Of a DNA stretch of 64,000 nt, positions 47,225 to 57,279 are shown one piece after another. Under the pieces are notes generated by a model. The model made no database searches. It saw only the letters and a program-made list of their open reading frames with translations, and was not told where the DNA came from. The number at the start of each line of letters is the position of its first letter. Within the stretch, counting starts at the first letter, position 1. The stretch lies in NCBI GenBank assembly GCA_017084465.1, contig CP070896.1, forward strand, positions 2,407,001-2,471,000. Reading direction: 5' to 3'. The position numbers and the translations under genes are program-made. This DNA is from Lacrimispora xylanisolvens (lineage in GTDB: Bacteria; Bacillota; Clostridia; Lachnospirales; Lachnospiraceae).

Positions 47225-48736
47225 TTAGATTGTTCCATCCCAGGTATTAACAGCCGTGGACTCTCCGGTTTCTTCGTCGAACCATCTGGTGGTAACAACT
47301 TTATTCTCTGTATAGAATCTGAAACCATCTTTTCCTAAGCAATGAAGATCTCCGATAAATGACAGCTTATTGCCGTTGAATGGGAACATACCAACCGGAA
47401 CCGGAATTCCTACGTTGATACCGATCATACCGCCGTCTGTATGTCTTGCAAACTCTCTTGCATAGCGGCCGTTCTGTGTAAAGATAACAGAACCGTTGGC
47501 AAATGGATTGGCATTCATCACTGCAAGTCCTTCCTCGAAGGTCTTTACTCTCTTAATGCAAAGTACTGGTCCGAAGATCTCTCTTTCGCCTACGGTCATT
47601 TCAGGAGTAACGTGATCAAGAATTGTTGGCCCTAAGTAAAAGCCGTTTTCAAATCCTTCTACTACCACATCACGGCCGTCCAGTACCACCTTGGCACCTT
47701 CTGCGATTCCTGTCTCGATCCATTTTACAACAGAATCTTTGTGTGCCTGATTGATAACCGGTCCAAGATTTGTGGTTTTGTCATAAGCTGGCCCCACTTT
47801 TAACTTCTTAGCCTGAGCTACGATTTCTGCTACAAGTGCATCAGCAATCTCTTCCTGAACAACTACTACCGGAAGAGCCATACATCTTTCACCAGCACAG
47901 CCAAATGTGGAGTTGATGATACCTGCTGCCACACGTTTAACAGGAGCATCTTTTAATACAAGAGCGTGGTTTTTAGCTTCGCAAAGAGCCTGAACTCTCT
48001 TTCCTGTTGCTGCAGCTGTGGAATAAATATGTTTTCCTACAGATGTGGAACCTACGAAGGTAATTCCCTTAACATCCTCATGTGTAAGAAGAATCTCTGC
48101 TTCATTTCTGGTACAGGTAACGATATTAATTACGCCGTCCGGAAGTCCTGCTTCTTTGTACAGTTCAGCGATACGCATGCTGGACTGAGGAGTAAAGGAA
48201 GCTGCTTTTAATACGATGGTGTTACCGCATGCGATACACATAGGAGTCATCCAGCCCATTGGAATCATAGCCGGGAAGTTAAATGGTACGATACCTGCAA
48301 ATACGCCAAGAGGCATACGATATAATACTGTGTCAAATCCACTGGAAGCGTCCATTAAGCTTTCACCCATCATCAGTGACGGAGCGCTGATGGCCTGCTC
48401 AGTTCCTTCTTTTGCTTTCAGCACATCACCCTGAGCTTCTTCCCAGTTTTTACCGTTTTCTTTTGCTACCAGCATGGTCAGTTCATCCATATGCTCGATC
48501 AGTAAATCTCTCAGCTTATAAAGAATCTGAACTCTTTTAATAACCGGGGTTGCTGACCAGGATGGAAATGCTGCTTTCGCTGCTGCTACAGCCTCTTCCA
48601 CTTCATCCGGAGTACAGCATGGTACTTTCGCAATCACTTCACCAGTGCTTGGGTCAAAGGCATCTGTATACTTCGTTGTTTTAGATTCCTTCCACTGACC
48701 GTTTACAAAATACTTTAATGTTTTTACTTCTCCCAT
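47225..48736 (-). CDS. iolA: Methylmalonate-semialdehyde dehydrogenase (CoA-acylating)
   Basis: The 503-residue aldehyde dehydrogenase carries DVKGITFVGSTSVGKHIYSTAA, KNHALVLKDAPVKR, the catalytic Cys in STFGCAGERCMALPVVVVQ and the terminal FNGNKLSFIGDLHCLGKDGFRFYTENKVVTTRW seen in MmsA/IolA. It oxidises malonate semialdehyde to acetyl-CoA and CO2, the last step of inositol breakdown. GAAAGGAAAGG precedes the ATG. It lies 50 bases after iolJ. Confidence 0.95.
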   Translation of the reverse strand: MGEVKTLKYFVNGQWKESKTTKYTDAFDPSTGEVIAKVPCCTPDEVEEAVAAAKAAFPSWSATPVIKRVQILYKLRDLLIEHMDELTMLVAKENGKNWEEAQGDVLKAKEGTEQAISAPSLMMGESLMDASSGFDTVLYRMPLGVFAGIVPFNFPAMIPMGWMTPMCIACGNTIVLKAASFTPQSSMRIAELYKEAGLPDGVINIVTCTRNEAEILLTHEDVKGITFVGSTSVGKHIYSTAAATGKRVQALCEAKNHALVLKDAPVKRVAAGIINSTFGCAGERCMALPVVVVQEEIADALVAEIVAQAKKLKVGPAYDKTTNLGPVINQAHKDSVVKWIETGIAEGAKVVLDGRDVVVEGFENGFYLGPTILDHVTPEMTVGEREIFGPVLCIKRVKTFEEGLAVMNANPFANGSVIFTQNGRYAREFARHTDGGMIGINVGIPVPVGMFPFNGNKLSFIGDLHCLGKDGFRFYTENKVVTTRWFDEETGESTAVNTWDGTI

Positions 48737-48785
48737 CTTTCTATCCTTTCCTTTCTTAGCGGTTTTATTTATTTGATAGTTAATA

Positions 48786-49632
48786 TTATAGCGGCTCTAC
48801 ACAGTTAAAGATCTTAATATGCTGCTTCACATTCTCATATACGCCCTGGACCATGGCTTCATTCAGTCCAAAGTAATCATGTCTGCCTTCTGATTTCAAA
48901 TACTTTTCAGCTTCCCTTGTAAGACTGTCAAAGCTGGCTGTTGCAATGTTGATCTTGCGGATTCCAAGTCCAACCGCTTTTCTGAAGTCTTCTGGAGTGA
49001 TTCCGGTTCCTCCGTGGAGTACCAGGGGAACACCTGTCTTTTCATCAATTGCCTTTAAAACATCGAAGGCCAGTCTGGGTGCTACCGGATAGTTGCCGTG
49101 GGCATTGCCAATGGCTACTGCCAACGCGTCCACACCTGTCTTTTCACAAAATAGTTTGGCGTCTTCCGGATTGGTGCAGCGGATTCCCTCATCTGTGCTC
49201 CCATCCTCACTACCGCCTACAAGGCCAAGCTCCGCTTCTACGGTGGCCCCATATTCTTTTGCCAGACGGGCTGCTTCTAAGGTTTTGATAATGTTCTCTT
49301 CAAAGGGAAGGGTGGAGCCGTCCATCATGACTGAGGTAAATCCATATTCCAGAGCCTGTTTCAGCACACCAATGGTTTTGCCGTGATCTAAATGAACTGC
49401 AATCTCAACCTTTGCGTTCCTTGCAGCTTCCACCATCATAGGCCCCATGAGTGACAGCGGGGAATGTGGCAGACGGACTTCTGCAATCTGTAAGATAATG
49501 GGAGTGTTCATTTCTTCAGCTGCCTTTACCGCACCTTTGATCATCTCTAAGTTCCCAACACTGAATGCTCCCACCGCCCGATTTTGCTCTGATGCCTGAT
49601 TCAGCAAATCTTTCATTTTTTACTAATCCCAT
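48786..49632 (-). CDS. iolJ: Class II aldolase, 6-phospho-5-dehydro-2-deoxy-D-gluconate aldolase
   Basis: About 281 residues. The family signature AVHLDHGK with zinc His, EAELGLVGGSEDG, AVAIGNAHGNYP and PLVLHGGTGITPEDF are present. It splits the phosphorylated keto-deoxy sugar into DHAP and malonate semialdehyde. Dropping one base of the T run 49616-49621 links the upstream ATG at 49630-49632, which has AGAGGAAACAGG before it, to the frame and gives the usual MGLVKMKDLL; the ATG at 49614-49616 has no ribosome site. Generic fructose-bisphosphate aldolase is the alternative, but iol context favours IolJ. Confidence 0.9.
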
Positions 49633-49701
49633 GTCCTGTTTCCTCTCTCTTCCTCCCTTTATGAGTATGTTTTGATTTTGTTTTTGTAATGTGTTGGTTA
49701 T

Positions 49702-49730
49702 ATTCTAACACCTTAATCGAGAACGGTCAA
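49702..49730 (-). promoter_or_regulatory. iolJ-iolA promoter
   Basis: TTGACC (49725-49730), 17-base spacer, TAGAAT (49702-49707) on the minus strand, about 70 bases before the iolJ start and back to back with the deoR-type promoter. Confidence 0.75.
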
Positions 49731-49779
49731 GATCTACTGAAAAAAATTTTTCTTAATTTGGTGATCTATTGGTGATTTC

Positions 49780-49808
49780 TTGATATTTTTGCTTGTGTCT
49801 GATATAAT
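49780..49808 (+). promoter_or_regulatory. Promoter of the DeoR-family regulator
   Basis: TTGATA (49780-49785), 17-base spacer, TATAAT (49803-49808), 50 bases before the ATG at 49858. A direct repeat GGTGAT (49760-49765, 49771-49776) just upstream may be an operator half site. Confidence 0.75.
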
Positions 49809-49857
49809 AGGTCAATAACAGCAGAACAATGGAATCGCCATATAAGGAGTACAAGCT

Positions 49858-50638
49858 ATGAGAATTTCCCGAATCGAACAATTAGAGCAATATATACTGG
49901 AGCACAAATCCGCATCCATCGATACCCTGTGCGAATTATTTCAGATTTCCAAAAAACACGCTGCGCCGGGATCTGGAGGTGCTTGTGGGAAGAGGAACTG
50001 TGGAAAAAGTATATGGAGGCGTGATTGCCTCTGAAAATATTCCTCCAATACCAGATCTCGTCACATTTCAGGACAGAGCCAGCCGTAATTTTTTAAGCAA
50101 ACAGCGAATTGCATCTCTTGCCGCTTCCTTTGTACGGGACAGAGATATCATATTCATTGACAGTGGAACCACTACCATGAATATTGTAGACTTTCTTACT
50201 CATTTAAATACAGTCACTGTCATAACAAACAGCATTCAGGTCATTAACAAATCCATGAATTATCCCAATATTGACTTAATCGTGCTCCCAGGCACTTTAA
50301 AAAGGGATACAGCTTCTCTGACAGGCAGCTCCTGTGTGGAATATTTAGAGGATTATAACATCGTGCGCGCATTTATGGCATGTACCGGTATTTCCGTGGA
50401 ATCAGGAATCTGTAATGCATCAACCGATGAGTATAATATAAAAAAAGCAGCATTAAAAAAAAGCCAGAAGCATTATCTTCTGGCAGATTCTTCCAAGTTT
50501 GGCCGGGCATCCCTAATGACCTATGGAGATATGAATCAGTTTGATTATATTTTAACTGAAAAGATGCCGGAAGACGCGTTCTGCTCCTATTGCAAAGAGC
50601 AAAACTGCGCCATTTCCATTGCTTCTTATGAGGATTAG
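49858..50638 (+). CDS. DeoR-family regulator, IolR-like
   Basis: Correcting the A run 49951-49956 joins the start MRISRIEQLEQYILEHKSASIDTLCELFQISKN to TLRRDLEVLVGRGTVEKVYGGV, completing the DeoR HTH. The rest (DIIFIDSGTTTMNIVDFL, VITNSIQVINKS, LTGSSCVEYL, HYLLADSSKFGRASL) is the DeoRC sugar-phosphate-binding domain. It is about 260 residues, with AAGGAG before the ATG. It is divergent from iolJ, as IolR is in other Firmicutes, so it probably represses iolJ-iolA. Its TAG overlaps the TAA of the convergent GH28 gene. Confidence 0.88.
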
Positions 50639-51954
50639 ATGGTGATTTCCTGTGAGTGGCTTAAGGTGACATCCTGTTTGTAGAACGGTCTCATACTTTC
50701 CGCCACCTGGATTTTTACATGTTCAAACCGGATATCCTTTGCATACTCCGCATAAATTCCGGATATTTTAGTACGAATCAGTCCATCTCCCTGGCAGGGG
50801 CGGATATCATATCCCTCAATCTCCCAGCGGGAGTTTTTCTCCAGAGTGAGGTGGATGTTTTCAAAACTCACGTCTTCAATATAGTTATCTTCACTTCCCC
50901 GGATAAAGATTCCGTTTTCACCCTTGCAGCTGATATTCTCAAACCGCACATTTCTAATTTTTCCGGCCTTTACACCCGGCTTTCTGTCATGGGCTGTGAT
51001 GCAGATCGGTTCTGCCCTTCCCCACCACTCATGGGAGAAGCGGCGTGTTTCAATGGTAATATTGGAGAATACCACATTCTCTACATTTCCTCCGTCCCTG
51101 ATCTGTATGGAGATACCACGGTTGCTTTTACTGATGGTACAGTTTTCTACGAGGACATTTCTAAAATCACTTTCCCCTTCTGTTCCGAACTTGATCGCTG
51201 CACTGGTAGAGATCAAAGTACAGTTTGAAATTACAATATTCTCACAGGGACCGTACTGTTTATAGTCGCCTGAATTTTTTAATACAATTGCATCGTCGCC
51301 GCATTCAATGTGGCAGCCGATAATCCGTACATTGGTACAGTGATCCGGATCAATGCCGTCGGAATTAGCCATCTGTAAATTATTAAGAAGGCGGATTCCC
51401 TCGATTAATACATCGTTGCATCCCACCAGATGAACGGTCCAGAATGCGCAGTTTACCAGCTTCACGTCACGGATTGTGAGGTGGTTGAATTTTTCTAACA
51501 GCATCAGGGGAATTCTTGGATAATAAGTTCCTTCAATGTGATAACCGGAATTATCCCCGTAAAATATGGCCTCATTGGCATCTATGGTACCAAAGCCGGT
51601 GATTGCCACGTTCTCCTGGTCATAACCGTATATAAATGCATGAAATGGTCTGCCATTATATTCACTGTTTAAAAAAGATGGAAGACCGGATTCATGAGCC
51701 ACGATCTTTCCGCCGTTGGCCAGAGGATAATAATCATTTAAATCATCACTGGCCTTTAATACCGCCCCCATCTCTAAATGAAACTCTACATTTGATTTAA
51801 GAAGAATTGAACCGCTGTTATAGATATATCCGCCGGGAAGGAGTACACGGCCGCCGCCTGCGCCGGTGCATTCGTCAATTGCTTTCTGAATTGCTGCAGC
51901 GTCATTTGTTTTCCCATCGCCTTTTGCTCCGAATTCCAATACATTGTAAATCAT
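50635..51954 (-). CDS. Glycoside hydrolase family 28 (polygalacturonase-type)
   Basis: The 439-residue protein is a right-handed beta-helix enzyme. It starts MIYNVLEFGAKGDGKTNDAAAIQKAI and carries ANSDGIDPD and CGDDAIVLK with the catalytic Asp residues, then RGISIQI. It lacks a signal peptide and should be cytosolic, acting on imported oligogalacturonides or related uronides. The ATG at 51952-51954 follows GGAGG. It lies downstream of the sugar ABC permeases and is separated from them by a terminator; a TATAAT at 52006-52011 may belong to its promoter. Confidence 0.9.
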   Translation of the reverse strand: MIYNVLEFGAKGDGKTNDAAAIQKAIDECTGAGGGRVLLPGGYIYNSGSILLKSNVEFHLEMGAVLKASDDLNDYYPLANGGKIVAHESGLPSFLNSEYNGRPFHAFIYGYDQENVAITGFGTIDANEAIFYGDNSGYHIEGTYYPRIPLMLLEKFNHLTIRDVKLVNCAFWTVHLVGCNDVLIEGIRLLNNLQMANSDGIDPDHCTNVRIIGCHIECGDDAIVLKNSGDYKQYGPCENIVISNCTLISTSAAIKFGTEGESDFRNVLVENCTISKSNRGISIQIRDGGNVENVVFSNITIETRRFSHEWWGRAEPICITAHDRKPGVKAGKIRNVRFENISCKGENGIFIRGSEDNYIEDVSFENIHLTLEKNSRWEIEGYDIRPCQGDGLIRTKISGIYAEYAKDIRFEHVKIQVAESMRPFYKQDVTLSHSQEITI

Positions 51955-52044
51955 AATTTCCTCCATTTCCTGTGCCTTAACCTGATTGTACTACTAAACT
52001 GCCCAATTATATCAATTTAGACTGACAAATGAAAGGTCTAAACC

Positions 52045-52095
52045 GAAAAAAATAACAGAGGCGCACAAAAAAGCTGTTTTTTGTACTGCCTCTGC
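52045..52095 (-). terminator. Terminator after the sugar ABC operon
   Basis: AGAGGC-(GTACAAAAAA) pairs with (TTTTTTGTGC)-GCCTCT and is followed by TTTTTTT on the minus strand. Confidence 0.8.
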
Positions 52096-52101
52096 CATAT
52101 T

Positions 52102-52948
52102 TTAACCTTTTAATCCAGATGTGCTGATTCCTTCCACCAGATACTTCTGCAGGCTGATAAAGATAATAACTGCAGGCAAAATGGATAGTGTTGCCATTGC
52201 AAACATGGCTCCATAATCAGAGGAGGAACCTGGATCACAGAACAATTTTAATGCAAGGCTGACCGGATACTTTGCCGATTCATTAATGTATAAGAGGGCG
52301 GAAAGAAAATCATCCCATCTCCACATGAATGAGAAAATGCTTGCAGTTATTAAAGCCGGTGTAATTAAGGGCAGTATAATTCTTGCAAATATACCGTAGT
52401 AGGAGCATCCGTCAATCTTAGCCGCTTCATCAAGCTCCCTGGGAATTCCGTCAATGAAGTTAATCATCAGGTAGATGAAGAAGCCCTGAATTGCAAAATA
52501 ATAGGGGACAATCAGGGGGTCTGTAACTTCCTACCCACCCCAGCTTCTGGTACCATAAATACTGGGGAATCATTAATACCTGCGCCGGCAGCATCATGGA
52601 AAGAAGCATGGCTACGAACAGGAACTTTCTTCCGAAAAATCTGCATCTGGCCAGTCCATATGCCACAAAGGCAGAGGAAAATACCGTACCAAGAGTTGCA
52701 ACAACAGCAATAAACATGGAATTTCTTAAAAATACAGCGAAACCTGTTTTTGCAAATCCCCTCCAGCCGGTTGCGTAATTGGCAAACACAAACTTTTTGG
52801 GTATCAGCTGACCTGCTGTGATAAAAATAGTATTGCTCTCCTTAAACGAACTCATGATCATCCAGACAAGAGGGTAAATCATGATCAGACCAAGGCCGCA
52901 GACGATGACGTGATAGACAATCCCGCCGATTCTTTTCCTTGTTTTCAT
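52102..52948 (-). CDS. Sugar ABC transporter permease, MalG-like
   Basis: About 282 residues after correcting the G run 52515-52519, joining GWVGSYRP to LIVPYYFAIQGFFIYLMINF. Six TM segments and the EAA motif ELDEAAKIDGCSYYGIFARIILPLITPAL identify a CUT1 permease. It starts six bases after the first permease stop. It works with the MalF-like permease and the lipoprotein; a shared MsmX-type ATPase would be encoded elsewhere, since none is here. Confidence 0.88.
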
Positions 52949-52953
52949 GAATA

Positions 52954-53865
52954 TTACACTCCTTCCGTATAGACCCAGAATTTTTTAGTAGCAAATAAGA
53001 TTAACGTGATCAGTCCGATGATCCCCAGCATGACCCATGCCAGAGCCGCACCATAACCGGTATTGTAAAACTCAAAGGATTGCTGGTACATATAAACCGT
53101 GTAAAACAAAGTGGAATTTAAGGGTTTCCCCTGTGTAATGATAAAACACTGAGTAAATGCCAAAAATCCATTGATGGTCTGCATAACCAGATTAAAAAAT
53201 ATGGTAGGCGTCAGAAGAGGCAGCGTGATCTTAAAAAACTGGGAAAAACGGTTTGCCCCGTCCACTCTTGCGGCTTCATAAAGCGTAACTGGAATCTGTT
53301 TCAGTGACGATAAGAAGATCAGCATGGAAGAACCAAACTGCCAGACAGCCAGTATAATCAGAGTCCAGATGGCTGTATTTACATTTCCAAGCCATGGGAA
53401 ACTGGTTTTGATTCCAATAATCCGAAGCAGCTGATTTACCACTCCGTCAGTTGCAAATATACGCTTCCAGAGAATCGCCACCGCCACCGAACCACCGATA
53501 ATAGACGGGAGATAGTAGGCCGCCCGGTAGAATGCCGTAGCTTTTGTAGTCCTAAACAGGATAAGTGCTACAATCAGGGCAAATACCAGACGCATGGGAA
53601 CCGATACAAATGCAAAATAAAAGGTGACTCCGATGGTTTTTAAAAACACCGGATCATCCGTAAACATCTTTATGTAATTTTTCATTCCTACAAAGACTGG
53701 CGGTGCCAGAATGTTGTAGTCACAAAAGGAATAATAAAGGGACAGCCCCATGGGAACTACCATGAACATGAGAAATCCTATGCTAAACGGAAGGCTGAAT
53801 ACGAATCCTGCCGTACTTTCCCTGTTCATAAAATGTCTGAAGCTTTCCCTCTTTTTTTCTTTCAT
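52954..53865 (-). CDS. Sugar ABC transporter permease, MalF-like
   Basis: The 303-residue CUT1 permease has TM segments including GFVFSLPFSIGFLMFMVVPMGLSLYYSF and LIILAVWQFGSSMLIFLSSL, and the EAA motif LYEAARVDGANRFSQFFKITLPLLTPTI. No frame breaks are seen. It is the second gene of the transporter operon after the binding protein. Substrate is probably an oligogalacturonide or related oligosaccharide by context. Confidence 0.92.
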   Translation of the reverse strand: MKEKKRESFRHFMNRESTAGFVFSLPFSIGFLMFMVVPMGLSLYYSFCDYNILAPPVFVGMKNYIKMFTDDPVFLKTIGVTFYFAFVSVPMRLVFALIVALILFRTTKATAFYRAAYYLPSIIGGSVAVAILWKRIFATDGVVNQLLRIIGIKTSFPWLGNVNTAIWTLIILAVWQFGSSMLIFLSSLKQIPVTLYEAARVDGANRFSQFFKITLPLLTPTIFFNLVMQTINGFLAFTQCFIITQGKPLNSTLFYTVYMYQQSFEFYNTGYGAALAWVMLGIIGLITLILFATKKFWVYTEGV

Positions 53866-53944
53866 ATACGTCCCCTCCGTTCACATATCACTGTTCTGAT
53901 TGAAAACGGGGCAGAGCGTTCTCTGCCCCGCATATTACCGGTAA

Positions 53945-55318
53945 TTATTTCTGGCTCATGATCTTATTAGCGCCGTTAAAGAATTCCTCAGCAGCTGCTT
54001 TTGAATCAAATGTACCATAGCAAAGCTGTTCCTGAACCTGATTTAACAGATTAAATACCTCACTTGCTCCATCTGGCTGGGGAGGATTGATCGGTGAACT
54101 GTTAGGTGTTACAACTTCGTTGATATAGCGGATGATCTCCTGGTTGATGGCATCCATCTTGGGTGAAAGCTCCTGTGCAATCTTGCTGGATGCAGGAACG
54201 CCTCTTTCACCTAAAAGAATATTATTTGCATCACTTGAATTAACCAGATAATTTAATACCTTTACTGCTTCTTCCGGATTCTTGGTATGAGCTCCGATGG
54301 AGAAGAACTGGCTGGATTTTAAGTAGCCGGACTTCTTGGGATCAGGAGAGGGCCAGGTAGTCATGCCAATGGTCACACCTTCCGGGAGCAGCGTTCTGAA
54401 CTGCTGTCAGCTGGTTTGAGTTTGCAAATGCGCACCAGGACATGGTTTCCGGACTGGAACCGTTTACAAGTGGATCCTGCTCAACAGAACCAATGGAGAT
54501 CTCTGCAAATACACCCGGATCGATAAGCCATCCCTCTTTTAAGCCTGTCTCATACATCTGGAAGAACGGAATATAGCTCTCTGCTGTTCCGCCCATCTTC
54601 TTATCACCAAATAAAACCACATCGTATGCTCTCATAAAATAGTCCAGATAAGTCTGGGCTGTACCATAAACGATTGATGTCTTATATCCGGTTTTTTCAT
54701 ATACCTGACGGCAGACTGCCTCAAAATCGTCGATGGTCATATAGTCCTTGATTGTGATACCGTTTTTATCAAGTAACGTCTTGTTATACATCATGGCAGG
54801 AGAGTTAATACCTGCACAGATTGCATAAACGCCTCCGTCTACGGTACCGGAAGCCATGGTGTTTTCCGAAATATTGGATACATCCAGGTCTCCCTTTTCA
54901 ATATAAGGCTTTAAATCAACTAACAGATTGTTCTTTACATACTGATCTATGTACATGTAATCCATCTGAACAAGATCAGGAAGTGACTGGCCTGCTGCCG
55001 ATGTAGCAAGCTTATTCCAGTAATCAGACCACTCGGAAAACTGTCCTTCAATGGTTACTCCTTTATTCTGTTCGGAATAAAGGTCTAAAGCTGCCTGTGT
55101 TCTCTCATTTCTGACCTGGTTCCCCCCCACCAGCTCATCGTGAGTTTTACATCTCCACTTCCACCGGAGGCTTCCTTAGAAGGAGCCGTCGTGGCCGCCT
55201 GTGTGGTTGCAGGTGCCTGAGTTGCAGCTGTGGTAGCGCTTGCTGAACTACCTCCGCAACCTGCCAGAGAAGCTGCTGCCATACAGCAGGACATCAGTAA
55301 TGCAATTTTTTTCTTCAT
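53945..55318 (-). CDS. Sugar ABC transporter substrate-binding lipoprotein
   Basis: About 457 residues after two corrections. Signal and lipobox: MKKKIALLMSCCMAAASLAGCGG, then an Ala/Thr linker. Family-1 binding motifs include LTMSWWGGN, LPDLVQMDYMYIDQYV, PAMMYNKTLLDKNGI and RGVPASSKIAQE. Frame changes at the C run 55122-55128 (joining SWWGG to NQVRNERTQAAL) and at GGG 54384-54386 (joining NAAP to EGVTIGMTTWPSPDP). It captures an oligosaccharide for the two CUT1 permeases downstream. GGAGGAAGG precedes the ATG. Expression is probably controlled by the divergent YesN-type regulator. Confidence 0.88.
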
Positions 55319-55362
55319 AATACCTTCCTCCTTAAAATTAATAACTCATCTTAGGTAGTTTT

Positions 55363-55391
55363 ATTATACGTTTCTAAGACTAAGCAGTAAA
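55363..55391 (-). promoter_or_regulatory. Activator-dependent promoter of the sugar ABC operon
   Basis: TATAAT (55363-55368) with a weak -35 (TTTACT, 55386-55391) on the minus strand; the direct repeats at 55393-55428 abut the -35, the expected layout for an AraC-type activator. Confidence 0.65.
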
Positions 55392-55392
55392 T

Positions 55393-55428
55393 GTGGAAAA
55401 CCGAGTTCAAAGTGGAAAAAACCGAGTT
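55393..55428. repeat. Two direct repeats, likely YesN/AraC-type binding sites
   Basis: GTGGAAAA-CCGAGTT at 55393-55407 and GTGGAAAAAA-CCGAGTT at 55412-55428; the CCGAGTT cores are 21 bases apart, about two DNA turns. Confidence 0.65.
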
Positions 55429-55453
55429 TTTTTGTATAATTTGTATATTTTTG

Positions 55454-55482
55454 TTGTATTATTATCGTGTTTTATATATAAT
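55454..55482 (+). promoter_or_regulatory. Promoter of the YesM/YesN operon
   Basis: TTGTAT (55454-55459), 17-base spacer, TATAAT (55477-55482), 40 bases before the histidine kinase start. Confidence 0.65.
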
Positions 55483-55521
55483 CTGTTTATCAGACCAGGG
55501 CTGTCCCGTTAAGGAGGACGT

Positions 55522-57279
55522 ATGAAAGCATTTATCCGGAATCTTACGTTAAAAAAGAAGATTCAGTCCATTGTATTTCTATGTATCCTGCTCCTTACTT
55601 CCGTTTCTATATTTAATATCCGTATGATCTCTGTGGCTCACCAGAAGGTTCTTTATCAGACAGTTGCTTCCTCTTTGTCGTTTTCAGCCAAGGAACTGAA
55701 TAACCATCTGGACGTGATCAGCACTATGGCGGATATGGTGCTTGCAGACAGTACTATGCAGAAAAATCTTGGAATTCTAAAGGATACAGAGCAGATCCAG
55801 GAACGCACCGTGGCCTATAAGGCGATCTATGGTATGTTATATGAATACTATTTTAACTTCAGAAAAAATAACATCCGCTACATGAGTCTGTACCAGGGTA
55901 ATTTTTCCATTCACACCCACATTATCAATAAAGAAAAACTTCCCGATTCCATACGCAAGGACTTAATTTCACAGGCTGAGGCGGCAAAGGGAAAGACCAT
56001 ACTGGTAACGGATTATAGCAACCAGTACGGACTTTTTATGGTTAAGAACATCCGCCGCACCCAGTTTTTAAAGCTGGATTCCATCGGCAGTCTGATCATA
56101 AACATTGATATGAAGCTGCTGATTGATTCCTCCACGGATAACAGTCATCTCTATGAATCCGCCGATTATATCCTGTATGATGGAGAAAATTTAATCTATC
56201 AGTCGTCCTCCGTCATTGACAAAGATCCTTCGGTGGTCTCAAAGATTTTTCAATCCCGTTACGGTCTGTTTCAGTCCATGGGAAAGAACTACTTCTATGT
56301 GAGACAGGCCCTTTCCAGTTATAACTGGGATTATGTCTGCATCATTCCTTATGACAATATCCTGGCTTCTCTTACCACAAGTTTTCGGTTCTCTTTTTTT
56401 ATTACAATTATTGCAGTGATTATATCCAGTATCCTTTCTTCCGCGCTGATTGACTCCATAATCCGGCATTTTAATAACCTGCTGTTAAAAATGAAGAACT
56501 TTGCTGACGGGCAGAAAGAGCCCCTCAACATTCCTTATGATTATACAGGGCGGACCGATGAACTAGGCATACTTCATACCCAGTTTGATCAGATGGTAAA
56601 TGAGGTAAATATACTGATTCAAAACGGCTACTTAAACGAAATTTTAAGAAAAGAAGCACAGCTAAAGGCCCTGGAAACCCAGATGAACCCCCACTTCCTT
56701 TATAACACACTGGAATCCATCAACTGGAGAGCCAAATCGGTGGGCGCAAAGGATATCTCTTCCATGGCTGAGAATCTGGGCACACTTTTAAGAATTACTC
56801 TGGATCAGAAAAGCAAAGAAGTTCCTTTAAGGAGAGAACTGGAACTGGTACAGTGCTATATGACCATTCAGAAGTATCGTTATGAAGACCGGCTGGAATA
56901 TAAAATTACAGTACCGGAGGATCTTTACTCCTGTTACGTGTTAAAACTCACACTGCAGCCATTGGTGGAAAACTCCATACGATACGGCCTGGAAGAGAAT
57001 ACAGAGGGCTGTTTTATTCACATATTGGCAGAACGGTCTTTGGATGTTCTTTATGTTTACATAAAAAATAATGGATCTGCTTTTGAAGACCAGCTGTTAG
57101 AAAAGCTGAAGACCAATCAAATCAGTCCCCATGGCTTTGGAATCGGGCTGCTTAATATTCTGCAGCGGATGCAGCTGACCTATGGGGAGGAATACGGTCT
57201 CACCCTTTATAATGAAAATGAACAGGCAGTGGCAAGGCTTGCCTTTCCTCTTGTCCGAAAGGAGAATGGAATTTGCTGA
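55522..57279 (+). CDS. YesM-family sensor histidine kinase
   Basis: The 585-residue protein has TM1 near 16-34 (SIVFLCILLLTSVSIFNI), an extracellular sensor of about 250 residues, TM2 (FFITIIAVIISSILSSALI), a HAMP domain, and the HisKA_7TM-like phospho-acceptor LETQMNPHFLYNTLESINW. The ATPase part contains LTLQPLVENSIRYGLEE and GFGIGLLNILQRMQLTYGE. It phosphorylates the adjacent regulator. GGAGG precedes the ATG. No frame breaks; divergent from the sugar transporter it probably controls. Confidence 0.93.
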   Translation: MKAFIRNLTLKKKIQSIVFLCILLLTSVSIFNIRMISVAHQKVLYQTVASSLSFSAKELNNHLDVISTMADMVLADSTMQKNLGILKDTEQIQERTVAYKAIYGMLYEYYFNFRKNNIRYMSLYQGNFSIHTHIINKEKLPDSIRKDLISQAEAAKGKTILVTDYSNQYGLFMVKNIRRTQFLKLDSIGSLIINIDMKLLIDSSTDNSHLYESADYILYDGENLIYQSSSVIDKDPSVVSKIFQSRYGLFQSMGKNYFYVRQALSSYNWDYVCIIPYDNILASLTTSFRFSFFITIIAVIISSILSSALIDSIIRHFNNLLLKMKNFADGQKEPLNIPYDYTGRTDELGILHTQFDQMVNEVNILIQNGYLNEILRKEAQLKALETQMNPHFLYNTLESINWRAKSVGAKDISSMAENLGTLLRITLDQKSKEVPLRRELELVQCYMTIQKYRYEDRLEYKITVPEDLYSCYVLKLTLQPLVENSIRYGLEENTEGCFIHILAERSLDVLYVYIKNNGSAFEDQLLEKLKTNQISPHGFGIGLLNILQRMQLTYGEEYGLTLYNENEQAVARLAFPLVRKENGIC

